64,000 bases of DNA, taken from contig JAEZJQ010000005.1 in the NCBI GenBank assembly GCA_023436305.1, positions 1 to 64,000 on the forward strand, read 5' to 3'. The first letter of the stretch is position 1. Every line of letters begins with the position of its first letter. This DNA comes from Bacillota bacterium (lineage in GTDB: Bacteria > Bacillota > UBA4882 > UBA8346). The translations under genes and the position numbers were made by a program. Shown piece after piece: positions 17,588-28,243 of this stretch. Below the pieces are notes generated by a model that saw only the letters and a list, made by a program, of their open reading frames with translations, was not told the DNA's origin and searched no databases.

Positions 17588-17827
17588 TGGGGTACCTCCT
17601 AAAAATGTAGTCGAATGCGAGCTTGGTAAAATTCACATTTCCCCTGCTAAAGAAGTTTTAATGAACCGGAAGAGAAGGTATTGAGGATTTTTTATTACTA
17701 ATAATAAATATCGGGAAAAATATTTAATAAGTTTATATTTATATTTACTTAACCATCAATGATTATTATTTCACCGCCTTGTTTCAACCTGAGCGATGTA
17801 AAAAATCAGAATTGAATAATCGAAAAC

Positions 17828-17869
17828 AGAGGCTGACTCAAAGTATTTTTTCCCTTCGAGTCAGCCTCT
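17828..17869 (-). terminator. Terminator of the ctsR-clpC operon
   Basis: AGAGGCTGACTC (17828-17839) pairs perfectly with GAGTCAGCCTCT (17858-17869). On the minus strand the stem is followed by GTTTTCGATTATT. It lies 27 bp after the clpC stop, the expected place for an operon terminator. Confidence 0.85.
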
Positions 17870-17895
17870 TTAGGATGAGTCAATCCATGATTTAC

Positions 17896-20337
17896 TTATT
17901 CTTTCGTAACCGGTTCAAATATCAATTGATCGTTCTGTACATTGGCTTTAATGGCTGAATTTGGCTTTAACGTTCCTTTTAGCAATTCTTCCGATATAGG
18001 GTTCTCAATTAACCGTTGAATCGACCGGCGTAAAGGCCGGGCCCCGAATACCGGATCAAAACCATCCCGGGCCAAAACCTCTTTGGCTTCGGAAGATAAT
18101 TGTAAAGTAATCTCTCGCTCAGCCAATTGCTTAATGACCGGTTTCACCATTAAATCAACAATTTCCTTGATTTGCTCCCGGGTTAAGGCATGAAACACGA
18201 TGACTTCGTCGATCCGGTTCAGAAATTCCGGCCGGAAAGTCTTTTTTAGTTCATCAAGGACATTGTCCTTCATCTTCCGATAATTATTACTTTCTTCATC
18301 TTTGCTAATCTGGAAGCCAAATGAACCGGAACGTTCAATCAAATTAGCGCCAACATTGGAAGTCATAATGATCACCGTATTCCGGAAGTCAACTGTCCGG
18401 CCGTGCGCATCGGTTAACCGGCCATCCTCCAAGACTTGAAGCAAAACATTAAAAACTTCCGGATGGGCTTTTTCAATCTCATCCAGCAATACCACTGAAT
18501 ATGGTTTACGCCTTACTCTTTCGGTCAATTGGCCCCCTTCTTCATAACCGACATATCCCGGAGGAGAACCGACCAGCCTGGAAACCGTATGTCGTTCCAT
18601 ATACTCGGACATATCCAGCCGGACCATGGCGTTTTCATCCCCAAACAAAGCTTCGGCCAACGCCCTGGCCAATTCGGTTTTTCCAACTCCAGTGGGGCCT
18701 AAGAAGACGAAAGAACCAATGGGGCGTTTGGGGTCCTTCAACCCAGCCCGAGCACGGCGCACAGCTTTCGATACCGCCTCCACCGCTTCATGTTGGCCGA
18801 CCAAACGCTGATGGATAATTTCTTCCATTTTCAGCAGGCGCTCTGTCTCTTCTTGTTGTAGTTTGGTCACCGGAACTCCGGTCCATTTGGAAACTATATG
18901 GGCAATCTCTTCCTCGGTAACCGTGGGTTCGGCCATACTACGTTTATTTTTCCATTCGTTTCGTAAACCATCCATTTTTTGGCGTAATTTTTGTTCTTCA
19001 TCTCTGAACTCGGCCGCTTTCTCGAATTCTTCATTCTTAATCGCCGACTCTTTTTCCTGTTGCAATAGATTAAGCTGTCCTTCCAGATCTTTTAAATCAG
19101 GAGGGGTAATTGTGGTTTGCAACCGGACCCGGGAAGCGGCTTCATCGATTAAATCAATAGCTTTGTCCGGTAAAAAACGATCCGTAATAAAACGATCCGA
19201 AAGTTTGACCGCCGCGTCAATGGCCGCATCGGTAATTTTAACCCGGTGATGGGCTTCATACCGGTCGCGCAATCCTTGAAGAATGAGTGAAGCCTCTTCT
19301 TTGGTGGGTTCACCCACGATAATCGGTTGAAAACGTCTTTCCAAGGCGGCGTCCTTCTCCACATGTTTACGGTATTCATCTAACGTTGTGGCTCCAATAC
19401 ATTGTAATTCGCCGCGGGCCAACGCCGGTTTTAAAATATTGGCGGCATCGATGGCCCCTTCAGCGGCGCCGGCGCCAACCAGAGTATGCATTTCATCAAT
19501 AAATAAAATCACATCGCCGGCATTTCGGATCTCTTCCATGACTTTTTTCATGCGCTCTTCAAATTCGCCCCGGTATTTGGATCCGGCCACCATGGAACCC
19601 ATATCCAAAGTAACCACTCGTTTGTTTTGTAAAACCTCCGGGACATCGGCCTTGATAATTTTTTGGGCCAGACCTTCGGCGATTGCGGTTTTACCAACCC
19701 CCGGCTCTCCAATCAGCACCGGATTGTTTTTGGTGCGCCGGGATAATACTTGGATTACCCGTTCAATCTCGTTTTCCCGTCCGATAACCGGATCAACTTT
19801 GCCAACCCTGGCCAATTCAGTCAGATCACGGCCAAATTGATTCAAGGTTGTGGTTTTGCTGGAACCGCCCTTTATATGACCGCTGCCATTAAACCCACCG
19901 GCTCCGCCACCGAGAAGATTAATGACTTCTTTACGAACTTTTTCCAGGTCCGCTCCCAAATTCTTTAAAACTTGTGCGGCCACCCCTTCACCCTCCCGGA
20001 TTAAACCGAGCAGGATATGTTCGGTGCCCACATAATTATGGCCCATCTGCCGTCCCTCATCCACGGCTAGCTCTAAAACTCTTTTGGCGCGGGGGGTAAA
20101 GGGTATCTCCCCAAAAGGATTGGTCTCTCCGGCACCAATAATCTTCTCAACTTCGCCACGAATTCGATCCAAACCGATTTCCAAGGATTCAAGTGCTTTG
20201 GCCGCCACGCCCTCACCTTCAGCCACCAGCCCTAACAATAAATGTTCCGTCCCAACAACATTATGCCCTAATCGGGCTGCTTCCTGTTGCGCCAGATAAA
20301 CAACTTTTCGAGCCCGTTCCGTAAATCGTTCAAACAT
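17896..20337 (-). CDS. clpC: ATP-dependent Clp protease ATPase subunit ClpC
   Basis: Hexameric HSP100 unfoldase of 813 residues that feeds substrates to ClpP. Two Clp_N repeats lie at about 1-145 (GTEHLLLGL twice). The first AAA domain has [13 protein letters not shown] (about 212). A UVR-type middle domain (about 420-460) is the McsA/MecA docking site, and the second AAA domain has [14 protein letters not shown] (about 550). It is the last gene of the stress operon after ctsR, mcsA and mcsB. The 236-bp gap to mcsB contains word repeats and may hold an extra promoter. Confidence 0.98.
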   Translation of the reverse strand: MFERFTERARKVVYLAQQEAARLGHNVVGTEHLLLGLVAEGEGVAAKALESLEIGLDRIRGEVEKIIGAGETNPFGEIPFTPRAKRVLELAVDEGRQMGHNYVGTEHILLGLIREGEGVAAQVLKNLGADLEKVRKEVINLLGGGAGGFNGSGHIKGGSSKTTTLNQFGRDLTELARVGKVDPVIGRENEIERVIQVLSRRTKNNPVLIGEPGVGKTAIAEGLAQKIIKADVPEVLQNKRVVTLDMGSMVAGSKYRGEFEERMKKVMEEIRNAGDVILFIDEMHTLVGAGAAEGAIDAANILKPALARGELQCIGATTLDEYRKHVEKDAALERRFQPIIVGEPTKEEASLILQGLRDRYEAHHRVKITDAAIDAAVKLSDRFITDRFLPDKAIDLIDEAASRVRLQTTITPPDLKDLEGQLNLLQQEKESAIKNEEFEKAAEFRDEEQKLRQKMDGLRNEWKNKRSMAEPTVTEEEIAHIVSKWTGVPVTKLQQEETERLLKMEEIIHQRLVGQHEAVEAVSKAVRRARAGLKDPKRPIGSFVFLGPTGVGKTELARALAEALFGDENAMVRLDMSEYMERHTVSRLVGSPPGYVGYEEGGQLTERVRRKPYSVVLLDEIEKAHPEVFNVLLQVLEDGRLTDAHGRTVDFRNTVIIMTSNVGANLIERSGSFGFQISKDEESNNYRKMKDNVLDELKKTFRPEFLNRIDEVIVFHALTREQIKEIVDLMVKPVIKQLAEREITLQLSSEAKEVLARDGFDPVFGARPLRRSIQRLIENPISEELLKGTLKPNSAIKANVQNDQLIFEPVTKE

Positions 20338-20359
20338 TTTGTTTCACCCCTTTTTATAA

Positions 20360-20556
20360 GTCACAAGTCAAAGGTCAAAAGTAGAAAGTTTAAAGTTAAA
20401 ATTCCAAAGACGAAAACCGCAAGTGAAAATCCGGTAAAAGATATAAAAGTCCGTCTTCTCATTATTTATTCCGAGTTGCATTAAGTTTTATGCTATCTTT
20501 CATTCTTTCGCGATTTCTTTATTCTGTCTTCTGAATTCTGTCTTCTGAATTCTAAT
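20360..20556. repeat. Degenerate word repeats between mcsB and clpC
   Basis: The gap contains aagtcacaagtcaaaggtc followed by near-copies at 20358-20395, and two exact copies of TTCTGTCTTCTGAATTC in tandem at about 20522-20554. Similar cagaattcagaa-type words recur at 34047-34080, and gagtta-type words occur elsewhere. No coding frame is present. It is not a standard CtsR box because the GGTCAAA-like heptads lack the 3-bp spacer. Confidence 0.5.
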
Positions 20557-20573
20557 TTTAATACATCCGGATT

Positions 20574-21629
20574 TTATGAACTCAGCGATTCTCGAATTAC
20601 TTTGGCACGGTAAAAATCACGTTCCGCCGGCGATACTTCTTTTCCGATGATCTTTTGTAAAATGGAAGCCTTGGTCAAAAAGATCAGTTTACGGAGAGTC
20701 ACTTTATTGATACCGGAGATGATTCCCAGTTCCACTCCCAACTTAACATCCGATAACAATTTTATGGCTTCCTGGAAAGTTAAAATCCGGGCTTGAGTTA
20801 AAATCCCGTAAGAACGGCATAGTTTATCTTCAAGTTGGGCTTTGGAATCCTTTAGTAACGCTTCCCGAACTGTTCGTTCTTGCTCAATAGCCTGGCGGCA
20901 AACGCTTTTCAAATTATTTGTCAAATCAGCCTCCGAACGGCCTAATGTTACCTGATTGGAAATCTGATAAAAATCACCGAATGATTCTGTCCCTTCGCCA
21001 TACATGCCCCTGACATTAACTCCAATATGGCTCAAAGCGGATAAGACCCGTTTTACCTGATCCACCAGAGTTAAACCTGGAAGATGGAGCATGACCGAAG
21101 CCCTGATCCCGGTCCCTGCGTTAGTTGGACAGGCGGTGAGATAACCGCAGCATTCATCAAAACAATATTCCAAAGACTCTTCCAGAAAATCATCGATCTG
21201 GTTGGCCAGATTAAAAGCATTTTCCAGCGAAAATCCCGGCATAATCGTTTGAATTCGCAAATGATCCTCTTCATTCACCATAATACCGATAGATTGCTCC
21301 TGGTTGACAATCAATGACTTAAAGTGCGGTTTCTCAATAAATTGAGGACTACATAAATGTTTTTCCACCAGGATTAAACGATCATTCGGTGTTAAATCTT
21401 CAATCTGAATTTGGATTAAATCGCCAAGTCTCGATTGAATATTATGAAGCGCTTGCTTTACCGACTCATTCACGGCCGCTAACTGTTTTTCGTTGGCGAA
21501 ATTCGGGAAAGGTATATCTTTCAAATTCCGAGCCAGCCGAATACGGCTGCTAAAGGCTACATCACTGGATTCACCATCCGTAAAAATCCAGCCCGGTAAA
21601 AAATCCTTTAAAAATTCCTGATTAATCAA
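20574..21629 (-). CDS. mcsB: Protein-arginine kinase McsB
   Basis: Phosphagen-kinase-fold enzyme of 351 residues that phosphorylates arginines on CtsR and on damaged proteins, marking them for ClpCP. SSRIRLARN near the N-terminus, the active-site segment ACPTNAGTGIRAS and GTESFGDFYQISNQVTLG are all family hallmarks. The start chosen is the TTG at 21629. AAAGGAGG lies 7 bp upstream of it, whereas the upstream in-frame ATGs lie before or within that ribosome site. It needs McsA as activator, encoded 71 bp upstream. Confidence 0.96.
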   Translation of the reverse strand: MINQEFLKDFLPGWIFTDGESSDVAFSSRIRLARNLKDIPFPNFANEKQLAAVNESVKQALHNIQSRLGDLIQIQIEDLTPNDRLILVEKHLCSPQFIEKPHFKSLIVNQEQSIGIMVNEEDHLRIQTIMPGFSLENAFNLANQIDDFLEESLEYCFDECCGYLTACPTNAGTGIRASVMLHLPGLTLVDQVKRVLSALSHIGVNVRGMYGEGTESFGDFYQISNQVTLGRSEADLTNNLKSVCRQAIEQERTVREALLKDSKAQLEDKLCRSYGILTQARILTFQEAIKLLSDVKLGVELGIISGINKVTLRKLIFLTKASILQKIIGKEVSPAERDFYRAKVIRESLSS

Positions 21630-21700
21630 CGAAAGGCCTCCTTTCATTCCCAAAACCGGTTTGCTTCAGCAAATTGTTTAATATAATAAAATAATAATTA

Positions 21701-22213
21701 TTATAATTCCCGCTCCCGGCTGCGAATTTCATCGCGCAATGAAGCCGCACGTTCGTAATCTTCCCTGCCTATGGCTTTCTGAAGTTCCGAACGAAGATCC
21801 TCAATTTCCTTGCGAATCCGCACTTTTCCTCCGGTCCGTTTAGGTACTTTCCCAGCATGATGGTCGCTTCCCTGCACCCGTTTTAACAACGGCTCAAGTC
21901 CGCTCCGGAAAGAATTATAACATTCTCCACAACCTAATAAACCGTTATTTCTAAAATCAGAAAAAGTCAGACCACAGCTTTGGCAATAAAGTTCTTTGCC
22001 ATCTACCGTTGGTTGCGGGTAAACACCGAAATCTCCTTCGAGCAAACCGGCAATTAAATTTTGAAACGTAAAATTCGGTCCAAACATAAATCCCAGTTCA
22101 CTGCCGACGGACTTGGCGCAAATCTCACATAAATGAAGCTCGGTTTTTTCATAATCCAACATCTTGGTTAAATGAACAGTCGCCGGCCTTTCTTGACATC
22201 TCTGACATAACAT
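21701..22213 (-). CDS. mcsA: McsA, activator of McsB
   Basis: Zinc-binding adaptor of 170 residues. Cysteine pairs CQRC, CEIC, CQSC and CGEC form two zinc fingers in the N-terminal two thirds. A UvrB/UvrC-type coiled-coil motif (about 135-168, EDLRSELQKAIGREDYERAA) ends the protein. The family activates the McsB kinase and docks ClpC. The ATG at 22213 is preferred because GAGG lies about 8 bp before it and the protein then begins at the first zinc finger. It is the second gene of the ctsR operon. Confidence 0.95.
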   Translation of the reverse strand: MLCQRCQERPATVHLTKMLDYEKTELHLCEICAKSVGSELGFMFGPNFTFQNLIAGLLEGDFGVYPQPTVDGKELYCQSCGLTFSDFRNNGLLGCGECYNSFRSGLEPLLKRVQGSDHHAGKVPKRTGGKVRIRKEIEDLRSELQKAIGREDYERAASLRDEIRSREREL

Positions 22214-22288
22214 GGCAATCACCTCGCGTAGCTGAATTTAAATAAACGTTAATTTTACACCACCGATTACGAACTCGGCTATACGCTT

Positions 22289-22753
22289 TTACGTCTGTTC
22301 CTGGCTTCCCAGCACCAGCAGTAATGCTTTTAAAAATTTCGCCCGCAGACAATCCGCATACTCCGCAGGAAGATCCGCGAATTCTTTGATCATCATCTGA
22401 AAAGCCATTTGCGCGGCATCGGCGTTAATTAATTCCTTGTTTACCAAATTAATGAGCAAACCCTCGGCATCATTTTCGCAAATTGACTTGGGGATTAATT
22501 CTTCAATCAATTGGGGCAGATTATCCGCACTTTGCCATTTCACCTGGGTAATCCGAATATAGCCCCCTCCACCCCGTTTGCTTTCCACGATAAAACCGCG
22601 ATCCAGCGTGAACCGGGTCTCAAGTACATAGTTTATTTGCGAAGGAGCGCAACGGAATATTTTCGCCAATTCACGGCGTTGTAACTCCACCATTTGGTTT
22701 TGTAGTAATATCCCTCGAAGATATTGCTCGATAAGTTCAGCTAAGTTTCTCAT
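22289..22753 (-). CDS. ctsR: Stress-operon repressor CtsR
   Basis: Dimeric winged-helix repressor of 154 residues that controls clp genes in Firmicutes and senses heat through its glycine-rich wing. The wing is visible as ESKRGGGGYIRI, and the helix-turn-helix region reads LAKIFRCAPSQINYVL. It heads the ctsR-mcsA-mcsB-clpC operon. A matching CtsR box overlaps the start-site region of its own promoter, so the operon is autoregulated. The C-terminal domain, the McsB target, is complete. Confidence 0.97.
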   Translation of the reverse strand: MRNLAELIEQYLRGILLQNQMVELQRRELAKIFRCAPSQINYVLETRFTLDRGFIVESKRGGGGYIRITQVKWQSADNLPQLIEELIPKSICENDAEGLLINLVNKELINADAAQMAFQMMIKEFADLPAEYADCLRAKFLKALLLVLGSQEQT

Positions 22754-22771
22754 GCTGATCTACCATCCTTA

Positions 22772-22788
22772 TCTGACCTTATTTGACC
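22772..22788 (-). promoter_or_regulatory. CtsR operator
   Basis: On the minus strand GGTCAAA-TAA-GGTCAGA matches the known CtsR heptad direct repeat (GGTCAAA, 3-bp spacer, GGTCAAA) with one mismatch. It starts 2 bp downstream of the -10 element and so covers the transcription start. Confidence 0.9.
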
Positions 22789-22790
22789 TT

Positions 22791-22820
22791 ATTGTAAATC
22801 AACTACACGTGAAAAAACAA
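22791..22820 (-). promoter_or_regulatory. Promoter of the ctsR operon
   Basis: On the minus strand TTGTTT (22815-22820) and TACAAT (22791-22796) are 18 bp apart. The CtsR box begins directly downstream, which fits repression by steric block of RNA polymerase. Confidence 0.7.
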
Positions 22821-22938
22821 GGGAAGGTTTTCGTAATTTCCTTCCCAAATAGGCCGATATTAACCTTTAGCTTTCTATATGTCTGTTTCTTATCAATTTA
22901 CGTCAATTTTAACCCACCGCTTATTGTATTGGATGGCG

Positions 22939-23907
22939 CTAATTTGGAGCATGCATCGATGAAAAGTATGGTAAAGGATTTATCTTCCGTCCGTCCCGCT
23001 CCACCTCGAAATGAAGATGGCTACCATAAGCGCGGCCTGTAGCCCCCACCAATCCTATCAGTGCGTTTTGGGCCACCATTTGGCCGTTTTTTACCAATAT
23101 TGCGGATAAATGGCCGTAATATGTTCGAACCCGGCCATGGTTAATCATAACCAATTTCCCATATCCGCCCTGCCATCCAGCGAATGCCACTCTTCCGGCC
23201 AAGGCGGCTTTTACCGGCGTACCGGTTGAGGCCACCAGATCAATCCCGGAATGCATTCTTCCCCAACGGAACCCGAAACGGGAACTTAACCTGCCGGATA
23301 CCGGACGAATGATTTGAAATCGTCTAAAATTTAAATCACGGGATTTAAAGTTGCCGGGCAATGGAAAACGCGGCAAGTAGATGGCTTGTCCGGGTGTACA
23401 TTCCGGATAAACGCGAAAAGACCCGCTAACTGGGTTTAACCGTCTCACTTGCCATGGCTCCAAATTATATATGGCGCATAAACGTTTCCAGGTATCGCCG
23501 GGCTTGGGTTCATACTCTTGGAGGTTTTTAAGGGCATAATTTACCGGTGGAATGTAAATTTTGGTATCTACAGCCAACCGGTTGGAATTCCGGATATGAT
23601 TGATGGCAAGTAGTTCCGGTAATGACACGAAGTAACTTTGGCTTATCCGGTAAAGCGTATCTCCCTTTTTTAAATAATAAACGGTGGTTCCCGGCGGTAA
23701 ACACTCCAGCCAGTCCACGGAGGGACGGATTATTCCCCCCATGTTTCCCTGATTTCCCAAATCCTGATTACCCGGGCTTTCCCCCTGTAAGGGAGCGTAC
23801 CCTATCAATATTATCATGAACCAAAGTAGAAGGAATAGTTGCTGTTTAATTCCAAATTTTATAAATTCACGAATTAAATTTTCATATACCCTCGGTTTTC
23901 GCTTCAC
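22939..23907 (-). CDS. LysM and M23 domain cell-wall peptidase
   Basis: Exported protein of 322 residues. A hydrophobic N-terminal segment (about 22-40) acts as signal or anchor. Two LysM-type modules follow: YYLKKGDTLYRISQSYFV (about 78-120), and a second beginning near PGDTWKRLCAIYNL (about 137-180). The C-terminal LytM/M23 domain (about 215-315) has the HSGIDL and HLHFEVERDG zinc motifs. It binds peptidoglycan glycans and should cut peptide cross-links. It lies between rho and ctsR, with no clear operon tie. Confidence 0.92.
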   Translation of the reverse strand: MKRKPRVYENLIREFIKFGIKQQLFLLLWFMIILIGYAPLQGESPGNQDLGNQGNMGGIIRPSVDWLECLPPGTTVYYLKKGDTLYRISQSYFVSLPELLAINHIRNSNRLAVDTKIYIPPVNYALKNLQEYEPKPGDTWKRLCAIYNLEPWQVRRLNPVSGSFRVYPECTPGQAIYLPRFPLPGNFKSRDLNFRRFQIIRPVSGRLSSRFGFRWGRMHSGIDLVASTGTPVKAALAGRVAFAGWQGGYGKLVMINHGRVRTYYGHLSAILVKNGQMVAQNALIGLVGATGRAYGSHLHFEVERDGRKINPLPYFSSMHAPN

Positions 23908-24047
23908 ATTCTCCCCCTGCTTGACTTCGAAATCTTTAAATAGTTTATCTCCATTTAAAGAAACGTATACCGGGGAGCGGCGCTTTAATCACCTGCAGGC
24001 GCTAAAAATCACCCTTGCGCTTGGTGGCCTTTCTGATTTTCAAAAAT

Positions 24048-25337
24048 TCAATTCGATTCGTCGTTTCTATTTTTTAAGGCATTCTCCGCAAAGGAGGATG
24101 ACATAATCAATTCCCGAAGTTCCTCATTGGTCTTGGTATTGGTCAACCGGTCCAGCCAGAGTTCCATGGTTTCTCCCGGGCCAAGCGTACTTAACACTTT
24201 GCGCATTACCCAACTGCATTCCAGTTCTTGCGGTTTGAATAAAATTTCCTCTTTGCGGGTTCCGGAACGAACAATGTCAATGGCCGGGAAGATCCGCCGA
24301 TCCGCCAATTTCCGGTCCAAATGCAATTCCATATTGCCGGTTCCTTTAAATTCTTCAAATATTACTTCATCCATTCGGGAACCGGTTTCCACCAAAGCGG
24401 TGGCCATAATTGTCAAACTGCCGCCTTCTTCAATATTTCGGGCAGCTCCAAAAAACCGTTTGGGTTTATGCAAGGCACTGGGATCCACACCACCGGATAA
24501 AGTCCGGCCACTAGGCGGTTCCACCAAATTATATGCCCGGGCCAAACGAGTTATGGAATCCAGCAAAATCATCACATCTTTTCCCACCTCAACCATTCTT
24601 TTGGCGCGCTCCAGCACTAACTCCGCCACCCGGACATGATTGTCCGCCGGCAGATCAAATGTTGAACTAACCACTTCTCCTTTGACGGAACGGGACATAT
24701 CGGTAACTTCTTCAGGACGCTCGTCAATCAAAAGAACAATTAAATCAATCTCCGGATGGTTGGTGGATATGCTATTGGCAATCTTCTTTAAAAGGGTGGT
24801 CTTCCCGGCTTTTGGAGGCGAGACAATCATTCCCCGTTGTCCTTTGCCAATCGGAGACATCATATCCATCAAACGCATGGCAGTTTCCCGGGGAGCTGTC
24901 TCCAGCAGAATTCTCTCGTCCGGATAAATTGGAACCAGTTCTTCAAAATGATATCTTACTTTGATGGAATCGGGGTCCAACATATTGACCGCTTGCACTT
25001 TAAGCAGAGCAAAATACTTTTCATTATCTTTCGGGGGCCGGACCTGGCCCGAGACCAGATCCCCGGTTCGCAGGTTAAAACGGCGGATTTGGGAAGCTGA
25101 AACATAAATATCCTCAGGGCCCGGGCTAAATCCCTCCACCCGTAAAAATCCAAATCCATCCGGTAAAATCTCCAGCACTCCCTGGGAAAAGATCAACCCC
25201 TCTTTTACCGCTAAAACTTTCAATAGCTCAAAAATTAATTCACGTTTACGAAATTTGGTATAGTTTTCAATGTTTAATTCACGGGCCATATCCTGGAGTT
25301 CCTGAAGAGTTTTTACCTCTAAATCAGCTAGCTGCAT
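24048..25337 (-). CDS. rho: Transcription termination factor Rho
   Basis: RNA-dependent hexameric helicase of 429 residues. The Rho_N domain ([19 protein letters not shown]) and the cold-shock-type RNA-binding domain (about 50-120, [21 protein letters not shown] split) precede the ATPase core. The core has Walker [16 protein letters not shown] (about 172), [12 protein letters not shown] and the Q-loop region with the C-terminal ring contacts. Length and order are standard, with no insertion in the N-terminal region. The 311-bp leader upstream holds no ORF. Confidence 0.98.
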   Translation of the reverse strand: MQLADLEVKTLQELQDMARELNIENYTKFRKRELIFELLKVLAVKEGLIFSQGVLEILPDGFGFLRVEGFSPGPEDIYVSASQIRRFNLRTGDLVSGQVRPPKDNEKYFALLKVQAVNMLDPDSIKVRYHFEELVPIYPDERILLETAPRETAMRLMDMMSPIGKGQRGMIVSPPKAGKTTLLKKIANSISTNHPEIDLIVLLIDERPEEVTDMSRSVKGEVVSSTFDLPADNHVRVAELVLERAKRMVEVGKDVMILLDSITRLARAYNLVEPPSGRTLSGGVDPSALHKPKRFFGAARNIEEGGSLTIMATALVETGSRMDEVIFEEFKGTGNMELHLDRKLADRRIFPAIDIVRSGTRKEEILFKPQELECSWVMRKVLSTLGPGETMELWLDRLTNTKTNEELRELIMSSSFAENALKNRNDESN

Positions 25338-25648
25338 ATATTATCCTCCCTTTAACCAATAAATCCAAATTGTGATATGAAAACGGTTTGAAAAATTCGA
25401 AATTAACCATTGGCTCTCGTTATGAGGACGGTGGTTGACACTTGAATTTCTATGTTAAATGAATTCCGCCGGAGCCAGAACAGCTTAAAGCAGGACGCAC
25501 ACGTAGGGATGCAATCCCTTAGGGCTTAAGGATGATCTTGATAATTTGCCCCGGAGACCATCCGTAATCCCGGCGAAAATCACTGTCAAGCAACGCTTTT
25601 ATCGTATTGATCTATTGAGAAATCCTGGGTATTAATGAAAAGAGAAGA
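25338..25648. other. Long untranslated leader upstream of rho
   Basis: This gap has no convincing ORF. On the rho strand it contains the inverted repeat CTAAGGGATTGCATCCCTA (about 25515-25533), with GGGAT pairing with ATCCC. No known riboswitch was recognised. rho genes are often autogenously regulated through the leader, so the region may be regulatory, but this is inference. Confidence 0.35.
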
Positions 25649-26308
25649 TTAAGATTTAAGATTGGGGTGAACTTTACTCGAGTCAAAACTCGTAAAACCT
25701 TTTTCGGTCATGACAATTAGCTTAACTTTTTTAACCATATAAAGATCTTCTATCGTTTCCGCATAAATTATGTGGATACTTTGACAATACGGACAACGCA
25801 GTTCCAATTTCTCCGGAAAAACATCAATCTCAATCTGGTTATTGCCACAGGAACAAAAAAGATTATCTTCATCCGCAATTTGGTGAAGTTTATTTAATAT
25901 TTCGAACATCACCTGGGGATTGGTAAAATAATCTTCGAACCCCAAATTATTGATAATACTCCCCATGTCATCTTGTTTCTGGGTAATTATACGATCCACA
26001 GAGGCTTCAACCCCGATATAACCCAACTCTTGTCCTGTTTCAACGCATCGTAAAATGGAAAGGGGCTGCTCAAGTAATTCATACTGTTTGAACTTGAGGA
26101 TATGTACTTCTTCACAAATCAGACAAGGCAACTGTAGTGTGAAATTTTGATAATCCTTGGTGTTGATGACTAACTTCTGAAAACCGCATTTACAATGAAT
26201 CTGTACCGGCGTATGTCCTGAAAAATCAAAAAATGAAATTTGATGAAAATCCAATCTGCCGCAAAGAGGACAACGCAGGACAATTTTACGTTGTGTGGAA
26301 ACCAACAA
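25649..26308 (-). CDS. Multi-zinc-ribbon protein of unknown function
   Basis: Soluble protein of 219 residues with a series of cysteine knuckles: CPLC near residue 14, CKC, CLIC, CSC and CPYC towards the C-terminus. These can form two or three zinc ribbons separated by beta-rich segments. I do not recognise a named family. The start is a TTG at 26308, supported by AAAGGAGG 8 bp upstream. It sits between cheB and rho on the same strand, in a block that mixes regulation and signalling genes. A nucleic-acid or protein-binding role is the plain guess. Confidence 0.72.
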   Translation of the reverse strand: MLVSTQRKIVLRCPLCGRLDFHQISFFDFSGHTPVQIHCKCGFQKLVINTKDYQNFTLQLPCLICEEVHILKFKQYELLEQPLSILRCVETGQELGYIGVEASVDRIITQKQDDMGSIINNLGFEDYFTNPQVMFEILNKLHQIADEDNLFCSCGNNQIEIDVFPEKLELRCPYCQSIHIIYAETIEDLYMVKKVKLIVMTEKGFTSFDSSKVHPNLKS

Positions 26309-26446
26309 GACGAACGCCTCCTTTCACGAAACGCGGTATGGAAATCCCTCATATTTATGCCAATAAAGTTATGCTGTTGAAAGGGATTAATATAAAAATT
26401 CGGCGTTATGGAGATAAATTCCTCTTTTTTTTAAAAGACGCTTCAC

Positions 26447-27490
26447 TTAAGCTTCGGTAATAATTTTAACAATACGTTGAAAAATATTGGGCAATGCTTC
26501 TACAAACTCCGCGCCTCCCAACTCAATTGCCGCTTTGGGCATTCCAAAGACAATACAACTTTCTTCCGCTTCAGCAATGGTTCTGGCACCCAATTTATGC
26601 AATTCCTGCATTCCGGCGGCGCCGTCGGTTCCCATTCCGGTCAAGAGAATGCTTAAAGCTTTACTTTCACATGTGAGAGCTACGGATTTAAACAGCAGAT
26701 CCACGGAGGGTTTATATATCAAATTGGGTTGTTCGAAGACCTCTACTTGCAAAGTATTATTTTTCCGAATCACCTTGGTTTGAAAACCCGCTGGGGAGAT
26801 TAAAGCCCGCCCTGGTTTTATAATATCACCGGTTTTTGCTTCCATCACTTCGATATTACATATTTCATTGAGTCGATTGGCGAAGATAAGGGTGAATTCT
26901 TTGGGCATATGTTGCGCCACCACGATTCCGAGTGGAAAGTCTCTCGGAAATAATGGCAACAAATGATTTAAAGCGCGGGGTCCTCCGGTGGAAGAACCAA
27001 TGGTGACTAATTCCAAACTTGTTTTTACATTGCCAAGTTCCGCAATACTTTTACCGGAAGTCGTTTTTAAAACCAAGGGCCGAAAATGTGATTTCGGTAT
27101 TGTAGCCGCAAATTTAATTTTATTGATTAATTCTTCTTGGATTTTATTGATGGTGATCTGTTCGGATGAAACTTTGGTTACAAAATCAACTGCACCTAAT
27201 TCCAGGGCTTTGATTGTCGGCTCAGCGCCTTCCACCGTTAAATGGCTGGCCATAATCACCGGAAGCGGCGTAGTCTCCATAATCTTCGCCAAACATTCGA
27301 GCCCGTTCATGACCGGCATCTCAATATCTAGCGTAACCACATCCGGTTTTAAATCCCCGATCTTCTCCAAAGCTTCCTTACCGTTCAGGGCTGTACCGGC
27401 GACAACAATCTCCGGATCTTCCTCTAACATATGACTAAGCACCTGGCGGATAAGCGGCGAATCATCCACAACCAAAACCTTAATCGGCAT
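26447..27490 (-). CDS. cheB: Chemotaxis protein-glutamate methylesterase CheB
   Basis: Response-regulator methylesterase of 347 residues. The receiver domain has acidic residues in VVDDSP and the phospho-accepting Asp in VVTLDIEMPVMNG (about 56). The C-terminal esterase has the catalytic triad: Ser in GSSTGGPRAL (about 167), His in QHMP (about 193) and Asp in GMGTDGAAGM (about 287). It removes methyl groups from chemoreceptors or deamidates them. No cheR, cheA or receptor is adjacent, so the chemotaxis genes appear scattered. Confidence 0.96.
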   Translation of the reverse strand: MPIKVLVVDDSPLIRQVLSHMLEEDPEIVVAGTALNGKEALEKIGDLKPDVVTLDIEMPVMNGLECLAKIMETTPLPVIMASHLTVEGAEPTIKALELGAVDFVTKVSSEQITINKIQEELINKIKFAATIPKSHFRPLVLKTTSGKSIAELGNVKTSLELVTIGSSTGGPRALNHLLPLFPRDFPLGIVVAQHMPKEFTLIFANRLNEICNIEVMEAKTGDIIKPGRALISPAGFQTKVIRKNNTLQVEVFEQPNLIYKPSVDLLFKSVALTCESKALSILLTGMGTDGAAGMQELHKLGARTIAEAEESCIVFGMPKAAIELGGAEFVEALPNIFQRIVKIITEA

Positions 27491-27652
27491 CTTGAATACC
27501 TTCCCTTGAACAATTTACAACTGAACAATAACAGTGAGCATTCGGAATTAAAATATTAGGGATGACTGATCATTGGTAATTGATAACTGTTAATTGATTT
27601 AAGTATTCGTAATCTAAAATGAAACTCCTCCTGAAGAGTTATAAATAATCCG

Positions 27653-28243
27653 CTATTCAGGGAAAAAGACAGCCCGGATGTTCCGCCGAAAATTATATAG
27701 AACATAGATTTCTATATCTTCATCCAGCCAGTTTATTCTAGGGATTTTAGCATTGGACTCCACCATCCGCCAGCAGGTCCGTCCATCATCAGTATCAGCA
27801 GCGGATAATTTTAGGAATAGTTTATCCTGTTCCCTCCGCCAACTTTTTACGATGCAGATCTCGCCCCAATACGCTCCCGTAATAAAAACAACCTCGTTTT
27901 GGAGATTCACCAGGATTTTCGCTTCAAAAAACGCCTCCGGAGCCACCGGCCTTAAAGCCAACCAAACCGCCGGCAAACCATTACAAAAGATTTGAACCTG
28001 AGACGCCAACCGCAAGTGATATTTTTGGGCGCCGGTATCAATGGCAACTTCCGTGGCGGAGATGGCCGTTACTTCACCGTAGATCTCCTCCATACCCGGT
28101 CCGGTCGAGACATTTTTCATTTCCAAAAGAGGTGATTGTTCTCTGGGATTTCGAGTGGGGCAAGCGTCCAAACCCGTTGAAGTGTTTAGAAATATAATGA
28201 ATAATAAACTGATGATGAATCGATGAAAACCTTTTAGAACCAT
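27653..28243 (-). CDS. Secreted protein of unknown function
   Basis: Protein of 196 residues with a basic start, a hydrophobic core (about 9-22) and a likely signal-peptidase site near residue 30. The mature part is predicted mostly beta, with a pattern of the kind GEVTAISATEVAIDTGAQKYHL that recalls small beta-barrel (SH3/OB-like) domains. It has two isolated cysteines. The ribosome site GGGAGG precedes the ATG. It lies between pyrG and cheB with gaps on both sides. I do not recognise the family. Confidence 0.6.
   Translation of the reverse strand: MVLKGFHRFIISLLFIIFLNTSTGLDACPTRNPREQSPLLEMKNVSTGPGMEEIYGEVTAISATEVAIDTGAQKYHLRLASQVQIFCNGLPAVWLALRPVAPEAFFEAKILVNLQNEVVFITGAYWGEICIVKSWRREQDKLFLKLSAADTDDGRTCWRMVESNAKIPRINWLDEDIEIYVLYNFRRNIRAVFFPE

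Noticed and set aside
20340..20400. A second CtsR box directly upstream of clpC
   Set aside because: GTCAAAGGTCAAA lacks the 3-bp spacer between heptads and is part of a word repeat.
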